This document shows, one piece after another, positions 25,540-32,616 of a DNA stretch of 64,000 bases. The position numbers were made by a program, and so were the translations under genes. Below the pieces are notes generated by a model. The model had not been told where the DNA came from. It saw only the letters and a list, made by a program, of their open reading frames with translations, and did not search any database. Numbering within the stretch: the stretch's first letter is position 1; each line of letters starts with the position of its first letter. This DNA is from CAKVON01 sp902475665 (GTDB lineage: Bacteria; Actinomycetota; Coriobacteriia; Coriobacteriales; Atopobiaceae), in assembly GCA_036321795.1 (NCBI GenBank), contig JAWQCY010000003.1, positions 124,001-188,000 of the forward strand, in the 5' to 3' direction.

Positions 25540-26975
25540 CGCAGGCCCCGACACCGACGCTCTACCAGGTCAGCCCCGACGACATGGGGCTGGACGGCAG
25601 GGAGGTCGAGCTTTTCAACCTGCTTCTGGCCACCTGGCAGCGCTGCCTCGGCGGCAACATCCGCAACGAGGCGTACTACCGTGGCAAGGTCCGTCCCGTC
25701 TGGGACGGCGAGGGCAAGGCGCCCCACGACCTCGACCAGCTCGAAGCCGTGGTCGGCTGGGGCGCGAAGGCCGTCGACTCGCTGGCCCAGCGCTCCGTCC
25801 TGACGGGCGTTACCTCCGAGGGCGGCAGGTCCGCCGACGAGCTCTCCGAGGTGATGGGCGGCATCGACCTGGTCGGGCTCTACGACCAGGCGGTGACCTC
25901 CGAGCTCACCGACTCCTGCTCCTTCGTCACCGTCAGCCACGGCGCAAATGGCGAGCCTGACGCGATCGTCTCTGCCCACTCGGCCATGGACGCGGCGGCA
26001 ATCTGGGACACCAGGCGCAAGCGCATCAAGGCGGGCATCTCCGTGCTCGACATCGAGGAGGGGCCTGACGGCGTGCGCCACCCGACGCGCGTGGTCATGT
26101 ACACCGACAGCCACACCTATATGTGCGAGCGCCTGGCAAGCGGCAGGTGGGTCCACAGCAGGACCGAGAACCCGCTGGGACGGCCCCTCATGGAGCCTCT
26201 GGTCTACCGCCCCTCGCTCACGCGCCCATTCGGCAAGTCGCGCATCAACAAGACCGTTCGCAGCCTCATCGACCGCGCCATGTGCGTCGCGTCGAGGGCC
26301 GAGGTGTCGGCGACGTTCTACACGTGGCCGCAGCGCTACCTGATGGGCGTTGACAACAAGACGGCCCGCGAGCTGGCCAACCGCAAGATTGACCACTACC
26401 TGGACAAGTGGATCGTCATCTCGACCAACAGGAACGGCGACATCCCAAACTACGGGCAGCTGTCGCAGATGAGCATGCAGCCCCACGTCGAGCACATGCA
26501 GTTCCTGGCGAAGCAGTTCGCGGGCGAGACGTCGGTACCTCTCAACTCGTTGGGAATCGTCCAGGACAACCCGTCGAGCGCCGAGGCCATGTACGCCGCC
26601 CAGAACGACCTCATCATCGAGGCGGAGGGCATCAACCGCCTTAACGGCATAGCGCTGCGCAACGTGTGCCGCATGGCCATGGCGTGCGTGCGCCCAGGCG
26701 GCACGCTCACCGACGACGACCTGACGCTGACACCGCGATTCGCCAACCCCGTGCGCCCGTCCATGGCGGCGCGTGCCGACTTCGCCATCAAGGTCGCGAG
26801 CGCGGCCCCGTCCTACCCGCTCACGCCCTACTTCTGGCGCGACCTGGGTTACGACGAGACCGACACCGAGGGCATCATGCGAGCCATCCAGGCGGAGTCC
26901 ACGCGGCAGCTCATCGCGGCGGCGGCCGTCAAGGACGCGCAGGCAGCGCAAGAGCCCGCGCCCAAGGGGGAGTAG
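25524..26975 (+). CDS. Portal protein
   Basis: 483 residues from the ATG at 25524 (GGAAGG just before). Portal hallmarks of the SPP1/phage gp6 type: NEAYYRGKVRP near 50, GWGAKAVDSLAQRS, the clip/stem region RPFGKSRINKTVRSLIDRA and MQFLAKQFAGETSVPLNSLG, and the LNGIALRNVCRMAMA helix. It forms the dodecameric DNA gate at the capsid vertex. Placed between terminase and MuF as expected. Confidence 0.9.
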   Translation: MCRTVTQAPTPTLYQVSPDDMGLDGREVELFNLLLATWQRCLGGNIRNEAYYRGKVRPVWDGEGKAPHDLDQLEAVVGWGAKAVDSLAQRSVLTGVTSEGGRSADELSEVMGGIDLVGLYDQAVTSELTDSCSFVTVSHGANGEPDAIVSAHSAMDAAAIWDTRRKRIKAGISVLDIEEGPDGVRHPTRVVMYTDSHTYMCERLASGRWVHSRTENPLGRPLMEPLVYRPSLTRPFGKSRINKTVRSLIDRAMCVASRAEVSATFYTWPQRYLMGVDNKTARELANRKIDHYLDKWIVISTNRNGDIPNYGQLSQMSMQPHVEHMQFLAKQFAGETSVPLNSLGIVQDNPSSAEAMYAAQNDLIIEAEGINRLNGIALRNVCRMAMACVRPGGTLTDDDLTLTPRFANPVRPSMAARADFAIKVASAAPSYPLTPYFWRDLGYDETDTEGIMRAIQAESTRQLIAAAAVKDAQAAQEPAPKGE

Positions 26976-28082
26976 TTGCGCATCTCAAAGGAGCGACTTA
27001 ACGCGTACAACGCCAAGGTCAAACGCTGGCAGCAGGCCGCGCACCGAAACGTCGCGGCACAGCTCACGGCGTTCGCCCAGCTCAACCCCGACGCGACGGC
27101 GCAGGACTGGCAGGACTACGCGGTGGCCGTGCTCTACGACGCGGTCTCGGCCTACGGCGACACGGCGGCGGCGTGGGCGTGCGAGGTCTACGACCAGACC
27201 ATGGCCGAGCTCGGCGTCAGCACCAGGCCCGCCGAGCCGCACGGTTACACCTACGACACGGCCAAGGGAACGGTCTACGACGCGGCCCGCACAATCGACT
27301 TCTCGCGTCCCGGCGCATACCAGCAATTCACCCAACTGCTCACGACCAAGGCGTTCGACGCGCCAAGGCGTGCCGCCAACCGCACCATGTGGCGCAACGC
27401 CACGCGCGACAGGCGCCACGGCGTGGGGTACGCGCGAGTGCCGAGCGGGCGCGAGACGTGCGGCTTCTGCCTGATGCTCGCAAGCCGAGGGTTCGTCTAC
27501 GCGACCAAGGAGACGGCGGGCGACGTCGGCGGCAGGTTCAACCGCTACCACGACCGCTGCGACTGCACCGTCGTCGCGGGCACGGGGGGCACAACTGTCG
27601 AGGGCTACGACCCCGACTGGCTCTATGACGTGTACCTGGACAGCAGGCGCACGGCGGACACGCAGGACTACAACGCGATATGCCGCGAGATAGAGCTGCG
27701 CACGCGCGAGTGGGCGTGGAACCACATGCCCGTGAAGGTCGAGTACAGGCGCGACCCCGCCAAGGTGCCCGCCCATGCCAGGACGGCGGCGGACACCCTC
27801 GCGGCGCACGGCTTCGGCGTTCGCGTCCGCGACACCGACGAGCCGACGCTGTACATGAACGGCGCGGTGTGGGGCCTCGCCGACTCCGACACCGAGACGC
27901 CAGGCCGCAAGGTGATACTGCTGCGCCCTGGCGAGTCCATAGACCAGGCGGCGGCCCGCGTCATGGCACATCTCGCGTCGGACGAGACGTGCCTGATCGT
28001 GAGCGCCGACGAGCGCGACGAGGACACGGGCCTGCTCAAGCTGCGCAGGCTCATAGGACCGGCAGCAAGCACAATCCGCTGA
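26976..28082 (+). CDS. MuF-type minor head protein with C-terminal degenerate nuclease-like domain
   Basis: 368 residues from a TTG at 26976 that directly follows the portal stop. The head-morphogenesis part (about 1-215) ends with the MuF signature GRETCGFCLMLASRGFVYAT and YHDRCDCTVV. The C-terminal part (about 245-368) resembles CdiA-type tRNA nuclease domains: TAADTLAAHGFGV, YMNGAVWGLADSDT, ESIDQAAARVMAHLASDETCLIVS. The usual acidic residue before INGxLWE and the ExK are missing (MNGAVWGLAD), so nuclease activity looks lost. It is injected or bound inside the head. Confidence 0.82.
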   Translation: MRISKERLNAYNAKVKRWQQAAHRNVAAQLTAFAQLNPDATAQDWQDYAVAVLYDAVSAYGDTAAAWACEVYDQTMAELGVSTRPAEPHGYTYDTAKGTVYDAARTIDFSRPGAYQQFTQLLTTKAFDAPRRAANRTMWRNATRDRRHGVGYARVPSGRETCGFCLMLASRGFVYATKETAGDVGGRFNRYHDRCDCTVVAGTGGTTVEGYDPDWLYDVYLDSRRTADTQDYNAICREIELRTREWAWNHMPVKVEYRRDPAKVPAHARTAADTLAAHGFGVRVRDTDEPTLYMNGAVWGLADSDTETPGRKVILLRPGESIDQAAARVMAHLASDETCLIVSADERDEDTGLLKLRRLIGPAASTIR

Positions 28083-28085
28083 TTA

Positions 28086-28111
28086 GGGCCGCCTTTCGGG
28101 GCGGCCCTTTT
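28086..28111 (+). terminator. Intrinsic terminator
   Basis: GGGCCGCC (28086-28093) pairs with GGCGGCCC (28100-28107), followed by TTTT. Lies between the MuF gene and the scaffold/capsid genes and would set the ratio of early to abundant head proteins. Confidence 0.8.
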
Positions 28112-28183
28112 CATACCCATCCGTACCCCGCACGCCGAACGGCGGCGGGCGACAGCGCCGAACGGCGCGGTAAGGAGGTCGGC

Positions 28184-28696
28184 ATGGCCGACGAGAACGG
28201 CACCAACCAGGCGGGCGAGACCAAGCCGAACGGCGAGGGCGAGACCAAGCCCACGGAGGTCGACTGGGAGTCCAAGTACAACGAGCTGAAGAAGCACTCC
28301 CGCGAGTGGGAGCGCAAGGCGAAGGCCAACAAGGACGCCGCCGACGAGCTCGCGCGACTCAAGGAGTCCCAGCTCAGCGAGACCGAGCGCCTGCAGAAGC
28401 AGCTAGCCGAGGCGACCGCCAGGGCCGACGGCCTGCAGGCGGAACGCGACCACGCGGCATGGGTCGCCGACGCGGCCCGCGAGACGGGGGTCCCCGCCGA
28501 CGTGCTCGCCCTGGTGGGCGCGACCGACGGCGACGACCTGCTCGAGAAGGCCAAGAGCATCGCGTCCCAGCTGAAGCGCGAAGAGCCGAAGACGGCCGTC
28601 CCCACGGTGCTCGGCGACTCCACGCACCCCGACCACAAGGGCATGCCCAAGGGAGCCAAGGCCGACTTCATCGAGTTCATGGACAAGCTCCGATAG
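28184..28696 (+). CDS. Capsid scaffolding protein
   Basis: 170 residues from the ATG at 28184 (TAAGGAGG upstream). Highly charged: an acidic, unstructured start, then coiled coil (about 30-90: KYNELKKHSREWERKAKANK, LARLKESQLSETERLQ), and a short C-terminal capsid-contact segment. Composition, size and position just before the capsid gene fit a gp7-like scaffold. Confidence 0.82.
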   Translation: MADENGTNQAGETKPNGEGETKPTEVDWESKYNELKKHSREWERKAKANKDAADELARLKESQLSETERLQKQLAEATARADGLQAERDHAAWVADAARETGVPADVLALVGATDGDDLLEKAKSIASQLKREEPKTAVPTVLGDSTHPDHKGMPKGAKADFIEFMDKLR

Positions 28697-28727
28697 CCGA
28701 AAAAACCGAAACGAAAGGACCAGACAC

Positions 28728-29618
28728 ATGGCCGAAGGAATGAACAACACCTCCATCACCCTCCCCACCTCCGTCTCCGACGAGATTTGGGCCAAGACGC
28801 TCGAGGCGTCCACCGTCATGCAGCTCGCCCAGCGCATCGAGCTGCCCGGCAACGGCCTGACCATCCCCGTCATCACGGGCGAGCCGACCGCCGCGTGGGT
28901 CAACGAGACCGACGAGAAGCCCGTCTCGCAGCACACGCTTGAGACCAAGGAGATGAAGAGCTACACCCTGGCGATCATCGAGCCGTTCTCGAACCAGTTC
29001 CGCGACAACAAGGCCGCGCTCTTCGACGAGCTGGTCGGACGCCTTCCCTACGCCATCGGCAAGAAGTTCGACGGCACCGTCTTCTTCGACGACGCCCCCG
29101 GCACCGGCTTCGACACCCTCAAGGGCGTGACCAACTCCGTCGACGCGTCCACCAAGACCTACGACGCGTTCGTCGATGCCATCGGCAAGGTCGCAGACGC
29201 GGACGGCGACCTCAACGCCTGGGTCCTGTCCCCGCAGGCCAAGACCCTGCTGCTCAAGACCAAGGACACCACCAACCGCCCGCTGTTCATCAACAACGCC
29301 CAGACCGACGGCTCCGTCGGCCACGTCCTGTCCGTGCCCGCCTACTTCACCAAGGCGGCCCACAAGGCGGCCGTCTCCTCCGGCACCAAGTCCGCCGAGG
29401 TCATCGGCTTCGGCGGCGACTGGGACGCCGCCCGCTACGGCGTGGTCAAGGACATCAACATCTCCATCTCCGACCAGGCCACGCTCACCAGCGGCTCCAA
29501 GACCCTCAACCTGTGGCAGCGCAACATGTTCGCCGTCCGCTGCGAGTTCGAGGTCGGCTTCGTCGTGCGCGACAAGGCCGACTTCGTCCGCATCGACAAC
29601 GGCACCGTCTCGGCCTAG
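28728..29618 (+). CDS. Major capsid protein (HK97 fold)
   Basis: 296 residues, AAAGGACC upstream. HK97-type features: N-terminal ASTVMQLAQRIELPGNGLTIPV, then GEPTAAWVNETDEKPVS (E-loop region), KEMKSYTLAIIEPFSNQ, the spine helix FDELVGRLPYAIGKKFD and A-domain strands ending EFEVGFVVRDKADFVRI. No protease or delta domain is present. Confidence 0.92.
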   Translation: MAEGMNNTSITLPTSVSDEIWAKTLEASTVMQLAQRIELPGNGLTIPVITGEPTAAWVNETDEKPVSQHTLETKEMKSYTLAIIEPFSNQFRDNKAALFDELVGRLPYAIGKKFDGTVFFDDAPGTGFDTLKGVTNSVDASTKTYDAFVDAIGKVADADGDLNAWVLSPQAKTLLLKTKDTTNRPLFINNAQTDGSVGHVLSVPAYFTKAAHKAAVSSGTKSAEVIGFGGDWDAARYGVVKDINISISDQATLTSGSKTLNLWQRNMFAVRCEFEVGFVVRDKADFVRIDNGTVSA

Positions 29619-29630
29619 GGGAGCGTCTAA

Positions 29631-29993
29631 ATGGCTATCGAGCCGTTCGCGACGGTAGCCGACTACCAGGCCGCCTACGGCCCGATAGCCGACGCCGACC
29701 GCGTCACGGCGCTTCTCAGACGCGCCACGGGCTACCTGATGGGCGAGCTGGTCGACTACCAGCGCGGCACCGATGACGTGCTCGACCTCAACCTGTCGAC
29801 CGTCTGCCTGTCCATGGTCCACCGCGCCATGAGCGCACCGAGCGGCATGGAGGGCGTGAGCCAGTACAGCCAGACGGCTGGCAGCTACACCGCGTCCGTC
29901 TCGCTGCTCGACCAGTACATGAGGCCGCTGCCCTCCGAGCTCGACCTGCTGGGCCTGCGCGGCACGTTCGTCGCGTCCTGCTCGATGGGGTGA
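29631..29993 (+). CDS. Head-tail adaptor (gp6-like connector)
   Basis: 120 residues. Short helical protein: FATVADYQAAYGPIADADRVTALLRRATGYLM, then LNLSTVCLSMVHRAM. It binds below the portal. Position directly after the capsid gene supports the call; sequence similarity is modest. Confidence 0.75.
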   Translation: MAIEPFATVADYQAAYGPIADADRVTALLRRATGYLMGELVDYQRGTDDVLDLNLSTVCLSMVHRAMSAPSGMEGVSQYSQTAGSYTASVSLLDQYMRPLPSELDLLGLRGTFVASCSMG

Positions 29994-29998
29994 CGCGT

Positions 29999-30340
29999 AT
30001 GGACCTTCTCCACGGCGTGCCCGTGACCGTCGAGCTCGCGTCAGACGGCGCAAAGGACCGTCACGGCAACGCCACGGCCGCACACCAGGCGGCGCGGGTG
30101 GTCGAAAACGTCCTGCCCGCGCCGTCCACCACCGAAGACCTCGGCGAGGGAAGGCCAGACGGCGTGAGCGTCGACATGAAGTTCCACTTCCCCAAGGCCT
30201 TCACCGACTCGCTGCGAGGGGCGCGGGTGACCTACGCGGGCACCACATACGAGGTCGTGGGCGACCCGCAACCCTACCTGGCGGACCTCACGCCAGGGGA
30301 CTGGAACCGCGCGGTGTCGTGCGTGATCGTGCGTGGCTAG
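29999..30340 (+). CDS. Head closure / stopper protein
   Basis: 113 residues from the ATG at 29999 (GATGGGG at 29984-29990); a GTG at 29990 is coupled to the previous stop and possible. Strand-rich: PVTVELASDGAKDRHGN, MKFHFPKAFTDSLRGARVTYAGTTYEVVGDP, matching the small beta-barrel stoppers that follow the adaptor. Confidence 0.68.
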   Translation: MDLLHGVPVTVELASDGAKDRHGNATAAHQAARVVENVLPAPSTTEDLGEGRPDGVSVDMKFHFPKAFTDSLRGARVTYAGTTYEVVGDPQPYLADLTPGDWNRAVSCVIVRG

Positions 30341-30626
30341 CCCCGGCTTCTCGGCCCGCGTGGGTCGCATCCATCCCGTCGTCGGCGGCGTGCGCTCCGT
30401 GCTCAAGAGCGAAGGCGTCGCGCAGATGCTTGGCGTGCAGGCCCAGAGGGCGGCCGCCCGCTGCTGCGCGCTGTACTCGCTCAAGGGCACCCCGACCGTC
30501 ACGCCCTACGTCGCGGAAATCGTCCAGCGCGGTTACACGGCGGGCGGCCTGGTGCGCGTCAACTCGCCCAGCGCCGTGGTCGACAACCGCCGAAACAACA
30601 CGCTCAAGAAGGGGTGTGGCATCTGA
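30333..30626 (+). CDS. Minor head-tail protein (gp10-like)
   Basis: 97 residues from a GTG at 30333. Compact: HPVVGGVRSVLKSEGVAQMLGVQAQRAAARC, YVAEIVQRGYTAGGLVRVNSPSAVVDNRRNNTL. Resembles the HK97-gp10-like tail-interface proteins, judged by size, charge and place. Confidence 0.62.
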   Translation: MASPGFSARVGRIHPVVGGVRSVLKSEGVAQMLGVQAQRAAARCCALYSLKGTPTVTPYVAEIVQRGYTAGGLVRVNSPSAVVDNRRNNTLKKGCGI

Positions 30627-30973
30627 TGTTCGACATCTTGGCCGCTGTCTGCGCCGAGCTGTCCGAGCGCCTGGGCGTGCCCTGCTCGACGCAGGTGCCC
30701 GCCCAGAGGCCGCGCGAGTTCGCGACCGTCGAGCGCACGGGCGGCGACTACCAGCCAGGGCGCGACGCGCCCGACTTGGCCGTACAGGTGTGGGCGCAGT
30801 CCGAGTCCGACGCGTACGCGCTAGCCCTCGCCGCCAGCGTCGTACTCTGCGACCTGCGCGAGACCATCCCCAGCGTCTGCTCGGTGAGGGTGGGCGGCAT
30901 CTACAGCTTCCCAGACCCAGACAGCAGGCAACCCAGGTACCAGCTCGACGTCCAGGCCGTCACGCGTCCGTAG
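30626..30973 (+). CDS. Tail terminator / completion protein
   Basis: 115 residues from the ATG at 30626, overlapping the previous TGA. Pattern ILAAVCAELSERLGVPCSTQVPAQRPREFATVERTGG ... VWAQSESDAYALALAASVVLCDLR ... YSFPDPDSRQPRYQLDVQA is typical of lambda gpU/SPP1 gp17-like tail terminators. Confidence 0.75.
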   Translation: MFDILAAVCAELSERLGVPCSTQVPAQRPREFATVERTGGDYQPGRDAPDLAVQVWAQSESDAYALALAASVVLCDLRETIPSVCSVRVGGIYSFPDPDSRQPRYQLDVQAVTRP

Positions 30974-31005
30974 CGTGGCGGCTCTTTTCTTAGAGAGGAA
31001 ACCAA

Positions 31006-31617
31006 ATGGCAGAACTCATGTTTGACGCCTCCAACATCGGCGTCGCCAAGGGACGCGAGGGCGGCTACGCCTGCGTCGCGCCCGCAGGCACCGACCCCGC
31101 CACCTTCATCGACATGACCAAGACCCTCAAGGACCTGTGCGACGCCACCAGCTCCAAGCTCAAGTCGCTCGGCTACATCTCGGAGGACGGCGTCACGCTC
31201 ACCACCGACACCGACTCCGACGACCACAACGACTGGTCCGGCAAGACCATCGACTCGCCGCTGACCTCCTACTCCGAGTCCGTCAGCGTCAAGTTCCTGG
31301 AGTCGCGCGACTCGGTCCTGAGGGTGGTCTACGGCGAGGGCAACGTCTCCGCCGAGGGCGGCACCACGACCATCCGACACAACCAGAACTTCACGGGCTC
31401 GCACCTCTACGTCTTCGACTCCGTGGTCTCGGCCACCAAGGTCAAGCGCACGGTCATCCCCAACGGAGTCATCACCGAGCGCGACGACCAAGAGATGAAC
31501 AGCTCCGACCTCGCGGGCTACTCGCCGACCATCAAGTGCCTGCCATCCACGTTCTTCGACGGCGACTGCATGCGCGAGTACATCTACGACACCACCACTA
31601 GTGCCGTTTCCAAGTAG
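31006..31617 (+). CDS. Major tail (tube) protein
   Basis: 203 residues, AGAGAGGAAA upstream. N-terminal LMFDASNIGVAKGREGGYACVAPAGTDPATF, then a long strand-rich stretch with SLGYISEDGVTLTTDTDSDD, characteristic of actinophage tail tube proteins. Followed by the chaperone pair and tape measure, which fixes the role. Confidence 0.88.
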   Translation: MAELMFDASNIGVAKGREGGYACVAPAGTDPATFIDMTKTLKDLCDATSSKLKSLGYISEDGVTLTTDTDSDDHNDWSGKTIDSPLTSYSESVSVKFLESRDSVLRVVYGEGNVSAEGGTTTIRHNQNFTGSHLYVFDSVVSATKVKRTVIPNGVITERDDQEMNSSDLAGYSPTIKCLPSTFFDGDCMREYIYDTTTSAVSK

Positions 31618-31655
31618 CAACCACAACGCACAGACCGTTCGCGCGGGAGCCGTCG

Positions 31656-31696
31656 CGCGGGGCGCATCACCTAGTAGGCGGGTGATGTGTCCCGCG
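31656..31696 (+). other. 16-bp RNA hairpin between tail tube and chaperone genes
   Basis: Bases 31656-31671 pair with 31681-31696 without interruption (two G-U pairs), 9-nt loop TAGTAGGCG. No T tract follows. Could attenuate transcription or protect the upstream tail-tube message from 3' decay. Confidence 0.7.
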
Positions 31697-31732
31697 TGGC
31701 GGCCCCCGCGCGCCTACCGAATGGAGCATCAC

Positions 31733-32179
31733 ATGGACGTTCGCGACATGACCCCCGACCAGCTGCGCGAGTACGCGATCGAGAAGGAGCGGGCCGAGCG
31801 CGCCACCGTGGCCAAGTACATGGGCGACGACGCGCCGAGCCTGGCGACCGCCACGCCCCTCGACGCGCCCAAACCCGAGCCGAGGCCAGACGCGCCTTAC
31901 ATCCAGCGCGTGACCGTGGACGGCGTGGCCTACCCCGTGGACATGCGACGCGTCAAGTCGCGCGAGTTCGTCCGCGCCTTCGCCCGCTACCAGCGCCACC
32001 AGCTGGACGGCACCGAGGCCCCCATCGAGGAGACCCTGGACCTCTACGACATCGTCTTCCGCGGCGAGTGCGACGAGCTGGTAACTGACATCGTGCGCGA
32101 GAAGCGCGGCTTCGACGACTTCGAGGAGATCATGCGCGTCGAGACCGCCATCCTCGAGGGCATCGACGCAAAAAACTAG
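31733..32179 (+). CDS. Tail assembly chaperone (gpG-like)
   Basis: 148 residues from the ATG at 31733 with GGAG at 31723-31726. Acidic helical protein ending DDFEEIMRVETAILEGIDAKN. Its last codons form the heptamer A-AAA-AAC (32170-32176) directly before TAG, a perfect -1 slippery site. The -1 frame runs straight into the next frame, so a longer G-T fusion is expected, as in lambda. Confidence 0.85.
   Translation: MDVRDMTPDQLREYAIEKERAERATVAKYMGDDAPSLATATPLDAPKPEPRPDAPYIQRVTVDGVAYPVDMRRVKSREFVRAFARYQRHQLDGTEAPIEETLDLYDIVFRGECDELVTDIVREKRGFDDFEEIMRVETAILEGIDAKN
32170..32176 (+). promoter_or_regulatory. Programmed -1 ribosomal frameshift site
   Basis: A AAA AAC in the zero frame of the chaperone gene followed immediately by TAG (32177-32179). 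After a -1 slip the frame continues CTA GGG GTG into 32182 onward, giving a fusion of about 294 residues. Confidence 0.85.
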
Positions 32180-32181
32180 GG

Positions 32182-32616
32182 GTGCTCGCCGTCCTGATGA
32201 CCGACGAGGGCGGCGGGCTTTTGGCCGACGAGATGTTGGCCGACTTTCAGCAGTTCTACGGGCTCGACCTGGGCGAGCTGATGCTGCGCGGCGAGTTCGC
32301 GCGGGCCGTGGCGCTCGCGTCGCAGCTCCCCGCGAGGTCACGCCTGGTCACGAGCATGCGCCCGGAGCTGGCGTGGGACGAGCGGACCTACATCCTGGCG
32401 GGGATTCACGACACGCTCGCCAACATCGCCCACGGGCTGGGCGGCGGCAAGGGCGCCAAGCCCAAGCCGATTCCGCGACCCAAGCCAAAGCCGAAGAAGA
32501 AGAGGCACAAGCGCCTGGACGTGTCCCGCGCGAACGTCGCGGCATTGCTCTTCGGAGCACGAAAGCAGCCCGACCCGACCGACGGGGAGGGCGAGACAAC
32601 CGAAGAAGGTGAGTGA
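32182..32616 (+). CDS. Tail assembly chaperone, T part (frameshift extension)
   Basis: 144 residues if started at GTG 32182, but most likely made only as the extension of the G chaperone by -1 frameshift. FQQFYGLDLGELMLRGEFARAVALASQLPARSRLVTSMRPELAW is a typical gpT helical region. The C-terminal half is very basic (KPKPIPRPKPKPKKKRHKRL), suitable for binding the tape measure or tail tube. Confidence 0.83.
   Translation: MLAVLMTDEGGGLLADEMLADFQQFYGLDLGELMLRGEFARAVALASQLPARSRLVTSMRPELAWDERTYILAGIHDTLANIAHGLGGGKGAKPKPIPRPKPKPKKKRHKRLDVSRANVAALLFGARKQPDPTDGEGETTEEGE

Noticed and set aside
25485..26951. 488-codon minus-strand frame opposite the portal gene
   Set aside because: Antisense shadow with biased His/Arg/Val composition.
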